Shown: in pieces, positions 33,818 to 41,981 of the stretch
Layout: each line of letters begins with the position of its first letter
How positions within the stretch are numbered: position 1 is the first letter of the stretch
From: Spirochaetia bacterium
GTDB lineage: Bacteria; Spirochaetota; UBA4802; UBA5550
DNA length: 49,128 nucleotides
Direction: 5' to 3'
Assembly: GCA_009885955.1 (NCBI GenBank)
Contig: VFJS01000060.1
Span: 1 to 49,128, forward strand
Position numbers and translations under genes: made by a program
Notes under the pieces: generated by a model
Seen by the model: only the letters and a program-made list of their open reading frames with translations
The model's database searches: none
Told to the model about the DNA's origin: nothing

Positions 33818-34708
33818 ATGAACGACTCAAAATTCAGTATATGGATGATGGCCGTCAGGCCGAAAACCCTGGGCGCAGCAGCGGCTCCGGTAATCATAGC
33901 CGTTTCACTTGCCTGGTCCTCAGGGGCCTCCGACTGGGGCGTTTCCCTTACTGCCCTGTTTTGCGCGCTCATGCTGCAGGTTGGCGCTAATTTTGCCAAT
34001 GACTATTTTGACTTCATCAAAGGCGCAGATACGGTGGAGAGGACAGGGCCTGTACGGGTGACCTCTGCCGGACTTGTAACGCCGCAGGAGATGAAACTTG
34101 CCATGGTCATGGTTTTTGCGCTTGCCGTTATCCCGGGCATTTACCTCATATACAGGGGCGGGATACCTATCATGATAATCGGAGCGGCATCGATTCTTTC
34201 GGCAATCCTCTACACAGGAGGGCCCTATCCCCTGGGGTACCATGGACTGGGCGATCTCTTTGTCCTGATATTTTTCGGTTTTGCCGCAGTGTGCGGGACC
34301 TACTATATCCATGCAGGGGAGATAACCTTTGAGTCCCTTGCCGCAGGCCTGGCTACCGGCCTCTTTTCAACTGCCATACTTACGGTGAACAACCTGAGAG
34401 ACATGGAAACAGACGGCAAAACAGGAAAGCGCACCCTGGCCGTACGGTTTGGAAAAAATTTTGCCAGGCTGGAATATCTTGCATGCATTGCAATCCCCTG
34501 CATCATCCCTATGGTAATGTATGTCAAAACCGGCCTTCACCCCTTTTCAATGGCATCGGCCCTTGTCTTTATTCCAGCTGTCCCTCTGATACAGAAAATA
34601 TTTTATGAGAATCCGGGCCCCGGATTTAACAAGGTCCTCGGGGATACGGGGAGGCTCCTGCTCATATACAGCCTGTTATTTGCCTTGGGAAGGGTTCTGC
34701 CCGGGTAA
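33818..34708 (+). CDS. menA: 1,4-dihydroxy-2-naphthoate polyprenyltransferase
   Basis: The product has 296 residues and eight to nine membrane helices. It attaches the polyprenyl chain to 1,4-dihydroxy-2-naphthoate, giving demethylmenaquinone, the substrate of the preceding gene's product. The first Asp-rich motif N-D-Y-F-D-F-I-K-G-A-D (about 67-77) and the second N-N-L-R-D-M-E-T-D (about 191-199) bind the Mg-diphosphate. Y-T-G-G-P-Y-P-L-G-Y-H-G-L-G-D is typical of MenA. Together the two genes indicate respiratory menaquinone. Confidence 0.94.
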   Translation: MNDSKFSIWMMAVRPKTLGAAAAPVIIAVSLAWSSGASDWGVSLTALFCALMLQVGANFANDYFDFIKGADTVERTGPVRVTSAGLVTPQEMKLAMVMVFALAVIPGIYLIYRGGIPIMIIGAASILSAILYTGGPYPLGYHGLGDLFVLIFFGFAAVCGTYYIHAGEITFESLAAGLATGLFSTAILTVNNLRDMETDGKTGKRTLAVRFGKNFARLEYLACIAIPCIIPMVMYVKTGLHPFSMASALVFIPAVPLIQKIFYENPGPGFNKVLGDTGRLLLIYSLLFALGRVLPG

Positions 34709-34743
34709 GTTGAATGATACTTTCGGCATCTTCCGGAATTTTT

Positions 34744-34843
34744 GACCTCACCCCCCGGCCCCCCTCTCCTGGCAAGAGAGGGGGTGAAGATTGTCTTATC
34801 AAACACCCCCCTCTCCGATCCGGAGAGGGGACGGGGGTGAGGT
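34744..34843. repeat. GC-rich inverted repeat with CCTCACCCCC arms
   Basis: Arms beginning GACCTCACCCCCC (34744) and ending GGGGGTGAGGT (34833-34843) are inverted. Inside are two hairpins, CCCCTCTC/GAGAGGGG-like at about 34760-34784 and CCCCTCTCC/GGAGAGGGG at 34808-34830. Such CCTCACCCCC...CTCTCC repeats occur in many unrelated bacterial genomes. Here it lies just after menA and may also end its transcript. Confidence 0.8.
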
Positions 34844-34925
34844 TGAAGTCGTTTAAGGAGGAGGTCGTTCTTGAGATCGATCCGGAGGGGTGAGCGGGAA
34901 TCTAATAGAAAAATATTTATTTTTA

Positions 34926-35948
34926 TCAATTATTTTCCACGGACAATTCCCCGCACTTCTCTATCCGGTACCCGCTGAGGAAAGGGTACTTTCCCTTCAG
35001 ATATTCAATGTTTCCGTGCCTGTATCCTATATACTCCTCCTTCTGCTCCCATGGTATTACAATGGTTACCGGTTTCATGGTGATCCCTTCAGGTGAAGAA
35101 AAATATCTATCAAGGAAACTCTCCATGGCAGCCCTCTTTATCCTGGACTTGACGAAAAAACCGAAGGAGGGATGGTACGGGCCGGCAATAATATTGTGCA
35201 GCTCCTTTCCATCCACGGGATGAAGCCCGGTTCTAATAACAGGAATATTCCGTTCTGCCATGATTCCATGGATCTTCCTGCACAGCTCCACCGCCTCCTC
35301 CATGGAGAGGGGTGTGTAAAGACCCTTCCCGTACAGGTCCATGAGCTCAGTGTCCCTCACGACAACGGCAGGATATATGCGCACCCCTGCAGGGGCAAGT
35401 AGGGCTGCTGCTGCTGCGCTTTTCAGGGACCTCTCCTCCGAGTCCCCGGGGAGCCCGGGCATGAGCTGAAGTATGAAACTGAACCCGTATTTTTTCAGGA
35501 GTTCCACGGCATTGAAAATATCTTCAGGGCCATGGCCCCTTTTCGATGCGTTAAGGACTTCCGCTGAAAAGGACTGCACTCCCAGCTCAACCATGTACAC
35601 GCCATATTTTTTAAGAAGATCGAGCTTTTGAGGTGTGATATAATCGGGGCGTGTGGAAACGCGAATTCCGTGAATTCTTCCCTTGATAAGATATTCATGG
35701 ACAGGGGCAAGAATTTTTTCCTGTATCGCCATGTCAATGCCGGTGAAGCTTCCCCCGAAAAAGGCCGTTTCAATACGCTCTACAGAGGAGGGTATATTCA
35801 TAAGATGGGTATCGATTTTATTTTTTATGTATTCCGCGTCAAGATTGCCGGCTGAACCGCCTGTGTGCCCCTGGTTGCAGAAACAGCATTTATGCCGACA
35901 GCCCAGGTGGGGGATGAAAATAGGTATTGTTACCTGCTTTTTCGGCAT
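34926..35948 (-). CDS. Radical SAM protein, Elp3-like N-terminal type
   Basis: The product has 340 residues. The radical SAM cluster is C-R-H-K-C-C-F-C (about 17-24; CxxxCxxC). F-F-G-G-S-F-T-G (about 62-69) and V-E-L-G-V-Q-S-F (about 119-126) are the Gly-rich and post-beta4 motifs. The arrangement P-I-F-I-P-H-L-G-C and V-S-T-R-P-D-Y-I matches the Elp3-like branch, but the acetyltransferase domain of true Elp3 is absent. Substrate unknown; tRNA modification is a guess by family. It is convergent with menA. Confidence 0.85.
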   Translation of the reverse strand: MPKKQVTIPIFIPHLGCRHKCCFCNQGHTGGSAGNLDAEYIKNKIDTHLMNIPSSVERIETAFFGGSFTGIDMAIQEKILAPVHEYLIKGRIHGIRVSTRPDYITPQKLDLLKKYGVYMVELGVQSFSAEVLNASKRGHGPEDIFNAVELLKKYGFSFILQLMPGLPGDSEERSLKSAAAAALLAPAGVRIYPAVVVRDTELMDLYGKGLYTPLSMEEAVELCRKIHGIMAERNIPVIRTGLHPVDGKELHNIIAGPYHPSFGFFVKSRIKRAAMESFLDRYFSSPEGITMKPVTIVIPWEQKEEYIGYRHGNIEYLKGKYPFLSGYRIEKCGELSVENN

Positions 35949-36237
35949 GGATTTAATTATTTTTACTCTGAGCAGTCATTTTTATATTCAAAAGTCATCT
36001 CAGTTCCCATGTCAACCATATTTGTCATGAAAGGAGGGCCTGTTTTTTTTATCATCCCCCGCATTTTACCGCGCTTTCTTTAAATATTCTAAAAAAATAA
36101 TTTGACTTGGATTCAGGGGGATAAATTTATGTTTACAGGATATAAGTATGTAACAAAGAATGACCCTGTGATTCAAAATTAATGAATGATATGATAATGT
36201 CTGATATAAATTATTATTTACCTAGAGGAGTTTGAAA
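35949..36237. other. Divergent intergenic region, nothing recognised
   Basis: This 289-bp AT-rich region lies between the divergent radical SAM and FmdB genes. I see no RNA gene, repeat or clear promoter. Confidence 0.35.
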
Positions 36238-36519
36238 ATGCCAACCTATGAATACGAATGCCTGGAGTGCAGGCACAGATTTAATGTATTCCAATCGATG
36301 AAAGATAAAGCCGTTAATGAGTGTGAAAAATGCGGCAAGGAAGTGAGGAAAATATACGGCGCAACAGGGATAATTTTCAAAGGAAACGGCTTTTACGTTA
36401 ATGATTATAAGAAAAACGGCTGTTCCACTACTGCCAAAGAGACCGTTCCTTCAAAATCGGGAGACACCAAGGCCTCATCACCATGCTCCAGCTGCGAGTC
36501 ATGCCCGGCTTCTTCCTGA
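36238..36519 (+). CDS. FmdB-family zinc ribbon protein
   Basis: The product has 93 residues from ATG 36238, with AGAGGAG 7 nt upstream. The N-terminal P-T-Y-E-Y-E-C-L-E-C and C-E-K-C-G-K form a Cys4 zinc ribbon of the FmdB (CxxC_CxxC_SSSS) family. F-K-G-N-G-F-Y-V-N-D-Y is a further family hallmark. The C-terminal tail is Ser- and Cys-rich (C-S-S-C-E-S-C). Its biochemical role is not established. It converges with the gene at 36521 with no gap. Confidence 0.9.
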   Translation: MPTYEYECLECRHRFNVFQSMKDKAVNECEKCGKEVRKIYGATGIIFKGNGFYVNDYKKNGCSTTAKETVPSKSGDTKASSPCSSCESCPASS

Positions 36520-36520
36520 T

Positions 36521-38374
36521 TCATGGCTTTTTTCTTGCCTTTTTCTGCCTGTTAATATTCAAGAGGTATTTTTCAATGGTCATCATGGCTGATGGGGGAA
36601 TGACGTCTTCCTTCAGCTTGAATCCTGCCATGTTTTCGGTGAATTCCCTTATTGTGTCAGCATCATTTACCAGGTTCGGGTCCACGAGCAGGTATTCCAC
36701 GTCGGCCATCAGCAGTTTCTGGCTCCTCTTCGGGTAGAGATTGGCCCTGGCGTTATATATCGGTATGACAGTCTTCAGGTTATTTCCCCTGAGTTCCGAT
36801 ATTATTTTTTCAATAACAGGTTCGTTATCAGGAATTATTTGAATATAATCTGACAGCGGTATGATAGGTGAATTGAGCAACCTGATTTCATTGTAAAAAT
36901 TCTTTGTCTCCCTGGAGAATTTACTGCTTACCGCGGATTCATCAAGCTTTGCCGGATTCACTTTGAATTCCTCGGCTTTTCCCCCGGTGAAAATAGATAG
37001 AATGAAATCCAGGATCCTCCTGATAATTGATTTTTTCTCTGTTTCGAAATATACTGGAGGTTCTTTTTCAGAAACAGCCTCTTTTTCTCCCGACTTTTTC
37101 CTGGCCAAATCATAATTATCGAGAATGGACTTTAATCTTTTTTTCCCTTCATCATCGGCAAGTATTGTTTTCATTCTGGCATCCGATTTAAACAGGTACC
37201 TGCCGATTTTACTGAGCATTTCCATGAGGTTGTAATAATCGCGCCTCTCGTTGTAGCCCAGTTTTGAGTACTTCTCCCTGTCCAGGAATATCAGATTGTA
37301 AAGTTCGGTTATTTTGTCGAGGTAAATTTTCCCGTCTATATACATGGCCTCGGAATTCCCGTCCTTAAAGGAAAAAATCCTGTTCTTATCCATGTTTTCT
37401 TCCGCCCATTTCCCAAGGGACTCTGGAGTCATGCTGTGAAAAATGGAAATGATGTCCGATTCCTTGCATATTCCCGAACTTTCGATATAACTCTGGATAT
37501 CACTCCCGAGCATTATTGCCGGGTCAATGACCTTCTCCATGTCGATTAGGCATTTGCGCAGGGAATCGAAGTTCTTGATTTCCACAAGCTCCTTTTCTGA
37601 AAGGGAAGACTGTATTTCTTGAAGTATAATGTTTAAAATATAATCGAGCTTTGACTCCCGGTAATCAGTAAAGTCGGTGTTAAGTATTCCGAATTTTTTC
37701 AACCGTCTTAATATTGCCTCCAGGTGAGCATTGATTATCCCCTTGAGATTATCGGGATTCAGTTTTCTCCTCACTGCGTCATAATTCTTCAGGTGGAAGC
37801 AGTAGTCCTCGGTGTTAATGTAGTTTTTGTCACCCAGCTCATGGTTTTTGAAGACGAAGATACTTTTTCCGGTTTCATATGCAATAATTTCTTTTAACGC
37901 ATCCCTGTTTTTCGCCCTGTTTATCAGTTTTGAAAGATTGAAGAGTCTGAACCTTATGAGTATCTCAGTGAGGCTTTTAACCGATTTCATATCCCTTTCT
38001 GCTTTAATCTCCCGTATCTGTTCATCTTTCAGTGATACGGTGAACTCTTTTTTTTCGTTTATGGTGAATTTTTTTGTTTCCGGTTCAATATTGAAATCGA
38101 AGGATATGATGGTTTTAATATGATCCGGGTAATTCTTCATGAGGAGTTCAATGAGATAGTTAATATTTTTTTGCCTCAGGTTGTTGAATGGTATTTTTAT
38201 GTTTCTCGAGGCATATAAATCATCATAGGATATTAAGTTCCCGCTCTTATTCTTAACGACCTGCTGTTGAAAGAGATAGATCTCATCTAAAATTTCATAG
38301 ATAGACTGTTCCCTGGCAATACTGGGTTCAACGAATCTGAATTTGTCTGCAAGATCTCCTGAAGGGTTTGTCAT
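36521..38374 (-). CDS. Large cytoplasmic protein of unknown function
   Basis: The product has 617 residues, mostly helical and highly charged. There is no signal peptide. A hydrophobic patch at about 455-470 (I-L-D-F-I-L-S-I-F-T-G-G) may bind membrane. Near residues 420-450 there is a Glu/Lys-rich linker. The last 100 residues (I-Y-N-A-R-A-N-L-Y-P-K-R-S, then Y-L-L-V-D-P-N-L-V) look compact. I recognise no domain. The size and uniform codon use suggest a real lineage-specific gene. It is monocistronic with an inverted-repeat element just upstream. Confidence 0.75.
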   Translation of the reverse strand: MTNPSGDLADKFRFVEPSIAREQSIYEILDEIYLFQQQVVKNKSGNLISYDDLYASRNIKIPFNNLRQKNINYLIELLMKNYPDHIKTIISFDFNIEPETKKFTINEKKEFTVSLKDEQIREIKAERDMKSVKSLTEILIRFRLFNLSKLINRAKNRDALKEIIAYETGKSIFVFKNHELGDKNYINTEDYCFHLKNYDAVRRKLNPDNLKGIINAHLEAILRRLKKFGILNTDFTDYRESKLDYILNIILQEIQSSLSEKELVEIKNFDSLRKCLIDMEKVIDPAIMLGSDIQSYIESSGICKESDIISIFHSMTPESLGKWAEENMDKNRIFSFKDGNSEAMYIDGKIYLDKITELYNLIFLDREKYSKLGYNERRDYYNLMEMLSKIGRYLFKSDARMKTILADDEGKKRLKSILDNYDLARKKSGEKEAVSEKEPPVYFETEKKSIIRRILDFILSIFTGGKAEEFKVNPAKLDESAVSSKFSRETKNFYNEIRLLNSPIIPLSDYIQIIPDNEPVIEKIISELRGNNLKTVIPIYNARANLYPKRSQKLLMADVEYLLVDPNLVNDADTIREFTENMAGFKLKEDVIPPSAMMTIEKYLLNINRQKKARKKP

Positions 38375-38450
38375 AAGTCAATTTTTTTACATTTATATGT
38401 ATTTTGTCAATAATTTTATAACTCTGAGATTTAAACATCCAAAAAAATCA

Positions 38451-38586
38451 GCCACTGAGACACAGAGGCTCAGAGTATGATAAATTTTAAACAATGTATT
38501 TTGAAAATTAACTCAATAATATTAATTCAAATTTTTCGTTATGAATAATTTATTGCCATTTCTCTGTGTCTTTGTGCCTCTGTGGC
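38451..38586. repeat. Inverted-repeat element A (MITE-like)
   Basis: Two 25-bp arms, 38451-38475 and 38562-38586, face each other across an AT-rich 86-bp centre. The left arm starts GCCACTGAGACACAGAGGC; the right arm is its near-complement. Total length is 136 bp, without coding capacity. It lies between the unknown 617-residue protein gene and pcm. Confidence 0.88.
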
Positions 38587-38646
38587 ACTATTTTTCAGTT
38601 TATCAATAGACTCAATTTTATGATAAATCATTTTTCAAAAACTGGT

Positions 38647-39369
38647 CTATTTGCCATGAATCATGGGCACAAACCTTACATAGGTGATAATCTCCCTGTT
38701 TGTCTGGCCGTTGATTTTTTTTATCCTTACAAGCCTCTGCACATAATCCCCCTCCGGTGCAACAAGAATGCCCCCTTCGGCAAGCTGGTCAATAAGGGCC
38801 TTTGGTATTTCCGGAGGGGAAGCAGTGAGAATTATTACATCAAAGGGCTGTTTTTCAGGCCAGCCCAGGTATCCATCTCCTATTTTTACCGAGACATTGC
38901 CGTAGCCCTGTTCTTTAAGCCTTACTGCGGCAATTTTTCCCAGGGGTTCCACAATCTCAATGCTGTAAACTTCTTTGGAAAGCAGGGAGAGAACAGCCGC
39001 CTGGTAACCCGACCCAGTGCCAATCTCCAGAACCTTTTCATTCCCGTCCAGTTCGCACAACTCAGTCATGAGCGCTACTATGTAGGGCTGGGATATCGTC
39101 TGCCCGTAACCGATGGGGAGGGGGTGGTCGTCATAGGCACTTGACTCGTCCATGGTGTTGATGAACTTATGCCTCTCCACACTCTTCATGGCATTGAGAA
39201 CTCTTTCATTGGAGACACCCCGCGATTCTATCTGGGTTTTAACCATCTTCTCGCGTAATTTTTTCATTGGGCTCACTCCTTTATCACTGTTGCTGCAGTA
39301 GGTAACGGGATTGACAGAAAGGGATAAAATCAGAAAAAAATTTGTAATGTTTAAACTTTTACCAATCAT
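38647..39369 (-). CDS. pcm: Protein-L-isoaspartate O-methyltransferase, possibly exported
   Basis: The frame gives 240 residues. The enzyme domain has V-L-E-I-G-T-G-S-G-Y-Q-A-A-V-L (motif I) and P-L-P-I-G-Y-G-Q-T-I-S-Q-P, typical of Pcm, which repairs isoaspartyl residues in aged proteins. Residues 1-34 include a hydrophobic stretch N-F-F-L-I-L-S-L-S-V-N-P-V that looks like a signal peptide. An internal start at 39267 (residue 35) has a good AAAGGAG ribosome binding site and would give a cytoplasmic form of normal length. Either an exported form, a cytoplasmic form, or both may be made. Confidence 0.92.
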   Translation of the reverse strand: MIGKSLNITNFFLILSLSVNPVTYCSNSDKGVSPMKKLREKMVKTQIESRGVSNERVLNAMKSVERHKFINTMDESSAYDDHPLPIGYGQTISQPYIVALMTELCELDGNEKVLEIGTGSGYQAAVLSLLSKEVYSIEIVEPLGKIAAVRLKEQGYGNVSVKIGDGYLGWPEKQPFDVIILTASPPEIPKALIDQLAEGGILVAPEGDYVQRLVRIKKINGQTNREIITYVRFVPMIHGK

Positions 39370-39665
39370 GGCTCACGTATGTGTGAATCTTAAAATTTTA
39401 TATTTTCATTCACCGGCATAACCGGGAATCTTCAAAGGGCATATTAACTGCCATTCCTTTTATGATAATATAATATATGCCTCTGTTTTTTTCAAGTGGC
39501 CGCTGTGATTCCGGTAAATTTACGCAACCACAGATCCATGGGTAGGGATTATCATCCATTTACTTCCCGATCCCCTGCATGGAGATGCGCCTGATGCCGG
39601 TAATGCCGGCCCCCCCTGCAATTCTGTCTGCCGGGAACTGCACTGTGGTTTATCATTTCATGGAA
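39370..39665. other. Intergenic region, nothing recognised
   Basis: This 296-bp stretch contains short imperfect GC-rich repeats (GCCGGTAATGCCGGCC near 39594) but no gene, promoter or terminator I can support. Confidence 0.3.
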
Positions 39666-39890
39666 TCATGCCGCGTATAAATCAACCGCTTTTATGTCGG
39701 AAAGGGGTATCCGCTTCTCTTTTTTTCCCTTTTCGATAATTACAATCATGTCGTCGATAATCATCCTGTTTTTATCGAGGAGAATCTCACTGCCGTCGCT
39801 CATTTGAATAATAATGTCGAGCCCTCTTATCTGAAAATACATTTCCAGCATTTCCTTAAAGGATTTTATTTTTTTCCCTGATTTTCTCAT
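39666..39890 (-). CDS. Small conserved-looking protein, unknown
   Basis: The product has 74 residues, preceded by GGAGGTCACAT, a strong ribosome binding site. A basic N-terminus (M-R-K-S-G-K-K-I-K) is followed by beta-strand patterns (D-I-I-I-Q-M-S-D-G-S-E-I-L-L and M-I-V-I-I-E-K-G-K-K-E-K-R-I-P-L-S-D-I), as in a small beta-barrel or LSm/SH3-like fold. It has no recognised family and stands alone on its strand. Confidence 0.6.
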   Translation of the reverse strand: MRKSGKKIKSFKEMLEMYFQIRGLDIIIQMSDGSEILLDKNRMIIDDMIVIIEKGKKEKRIPLSDIKAVDLYAA

Positions 39891-40125
39891 ATGTGACCTC
39901 CATTCCCGGTTTTTGATGTGACATAATACTTTTCGGGAGTTTTCCGGATTTTTTTGATAACTTTTTTTATTAAGCCTGAATTTTTTTTATCCGGCTATAT
40001 ATTCTTCAAAAAAATCTTTATTTTATTGACAGCAGAAAGGGGGATGAAAATATTTTTAAGGCGCTGAAGTATCATGGGAACCGGCCGTTCTCAGGGATTT
40101 TATGAAATAGTACTGAGGTTTTCTG

Positions 40126-40407
40126 ATGAAGAATCTGACATTTGATGAGAAGAAGAAGCTCAAGGCAATGGCCCACCATATGAAGCCCATGATACAGGTG
40201 GGCCACAAGGGGATCAGTGATAACCTCATAACCGCGATTGATGAGGCCATAGAATCAAGGGAGCTTGTAAAGATAAAATTTATCGGCAGCAAGGAGTTGA
40301 AGCACGAACTGTCTGAGGAGATTGCTGAAAGGAGTTCCAGCGCGCTTGTAGGGCTCATTGGAAATACCGCTATTTTATACAGGGAGAAGGGGACTGCGGC
40401 GGAATGA
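40126..40407 (+). CDS. yhbY: YhbY-type CRM RNA-binding protein
   Basis: The product has 93 residues, one CRM domain. H-H-M-K-P-M-I-Q-V-G-H-K-G-I-S (17-31), E-L-V-K-I-K-F (about 46-52) and the Gly-rich G-L-I-G-N-T-A-I-L-Y-R (about 75-85) match the family. YhbY binds pre-50S particles and assists assembly. The start ATG has TACTGAGG upstream. Element B lies 36 bp after its stop. Confidence 0.94.
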   Translation: MKNLTFDEKKKLKAMAHHMKPMIQVGHKGISDNLITAIDEAIESRELVKIKFIGSKELKHELSEEIAERSSSALVGLIGNTAILYREKGTAAE

Positions 40408-40443
40408 AGAGGCCGGGCTGCCCATATGAGCAATCAGGCCTTT

Positions 40444-40615
40444 GGGACTGTCTAAAAAGTCAGCCACGGAGACACAGAGGCACGGAGTATAGCAATATTA
40501 AATTGAAAAAATCTCAATAAATTGATAAACAATTTATTCATTTTATATAATTAACAATTGTTTCTCTGTGACTCTGAGCCTCTGTGGCAAAATTTTTTTC
40601 TTTTTGGACAGTCCC
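40444..40615. repeat. Inverted-repeat element B with nested outer arms
   Basis: Inner 25-bp arms of the dispersed family lie at 40463-40487 and 40564-40588. They are enclosed by a second pair, GGGACTGTCTAAAAA (40444-40458) and TTTTTGGACAGTCCC (40601-40615), 15 bp with one mismatch. The total is 172 bp. The outer arms are absent from elements A and C, so two repeat systems are nested here. It separates yhbY and asd. Confidence 0.88.
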
Positions 40616-40664
40616 TCGGTGTACAGGAAAACAGGAAATATTTATAATTCAGGAGACAGGTAAG

Positions 40665-41678
40665 ATGAAAAAGTTCAATGTAGTAGTCCTGGGAGCCACC
40701 GGCGCCGTGGGGATTGAATTCAGGAAAATTCTTCTTGAGCGGAAGTTTCCAATCGACAGGATAAGGTTCCTGGGCTCAACAACTGTGGGCAATGAGATAG
40801 ATTTCGGCGGTTCGAAAGTGAGGGTAGAGCCTGTGACAGACGACTGCTTCAAAGGGTTCCACCTTGCCCTTTTTTCAGCCGGTGCAGACATAAGCAGGAA
40901 AGTGGCAAAGAGGGCTGCGGAATCGGGCTGTGTGGTTGTTGACAACTCCTCGGCCTGGAGGATGGACCCTGATGTGCCCCTTGTCGTTCCCGAGGTGAAT
41001 CCCGGGGATGTAAAAAAACATAAAGGTATCATAGCCAATCCAAACTGCTCTACGATACAGATGGTGGTTGCGCTTAAACCCATACACGATGCCGCTGTGA
41101 TCCGGAGGGTGGTTGTGAGCACGTACCAGGCCGTTTCCGGAACCGGTATCAAGGCAATTCAGGAGTGCATGGACCAGGCAACGGATATTGTAAACGGAAA
41201 ACCTGCGCGGGAGGCCAGGGTCTATCCTTACCAGATTGCCTTCAATGCCATTCCCCAGATCGATGTTTTTCTTGAGAACGGGTATACCAAGGAAGAGATG
41301 AAGATGGTACATGAGACCGTTAAGATCATGGGAGATGCATCAATAAAAGTTACCGCAACCACGGTGAGGATCCCTGCAATTTACGGGCATTCGGAATCGG
41401 TGAATATAGAAACCGGGAAAAAGCTGACCGCAGACAGGGTGAGGGAGATCCTCAGAAAGGCCCCTGGAGTGGTTGTGCAGGATGATCCCGGGAAGAAAGA
41501 GTACCCCATGGCGATTAACGCTGCAGGAAAAGACGGGGTTTTTGTCGGCAGGATCAGGGAGGATGAGTCCATTGAAAACGGGATAAACATGTGGATTGTT
41601 TCTGACAACATCAGAAAAGGCGCCGCCCTTAATGCCATCCAGATTGCCGAAGTACTGGCCCGTGAGGGGCTTATATAG
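40665..41678 (+). CDS. asd: Aspartate-semialdehyde dehydrogenase
   Basis: The product has 337 residues from ATG 40665, preceded by AGGAGACAGG; an upstream in-frame ATG at 40584 falls in the repeat element. It makes aspartate semialdehyde for lysine/diaminopimelate, threonine and methionine. V-V-L-G-A-T-G-A-V-G (5-14) binds NADP. The catalytic Cys is in N-P-N-C-S-T-I-Q (about 126-133), and the His is in R-I-P-A-I-Y-G-H-S-E. It stands alone between repeat elements B and C. Confidence 0.96.
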   Translation: MKKFNVVVLGATGAVGIEFRKILLERKFPIDRIRFLGSTTVGNEIDFGGSKVRVEPVTDDCFKGFHLALFSAGADISRKVAKRAAESGCVVVDNSSAWRMDPDVPLVVPEVNPGDVKKHKGIIANPNCSTIQMVVALKPIHDAAVIRRVVVSTYQAVSGTGIKAIQECMDQATDIVNGKPAREARVYPYQIAFNAIPQIDVFLENGYTKEEMKMVHETVKIMGDASIKVTATTVRIPAIYGHSESVNIETGKKLTADRVREILRKAPGVVVQDDPGKKEYPMAINAAGKDGVFVGRIREDESIENGINMWIVSDNIRKGAALNAIQIAEVLAREGLI

Positions 41679-41708
41679 CGGCTTGTCCATGTACATGCAA
41701 TGATAATA

Positions 41709-41850
41709 GCCGCAGAGACACAGAGGCACGGAGTTTTATGGAATTTGTAATAAAATTCATTATTTGCAGAATAATGCCGGATATGTTGATTTTTACATAT
41801 AAATAATTCATATTTTCTAATATTTCTCTGTGTCTCTGAGCCTCTGTGGC
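41709..41850. repeat. Inverted-repeat element C (MITE-like)
   Basis: Arms 41709-41733 and 41826-41850 are inverted copies of the 25-bp family around a 92-bp AT-rich centre. Total length is 142 bp. It lies in the 303-bp gap between asd and fapA; the rest of that gap shows nothing recognisable. Confidence 0.88.
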
Positions 41851-41981
41851 AGGAATTTTATTTTTTTTTACACCGATATTCAGTATTTTAAGTTAATACT
41901 ATGGGTATTTTTTTACGAAAATTAATAATGAATCAATATAACTTAAAAGGCTGGAATGGGTTCCTTGCACCTTAATAGAAG

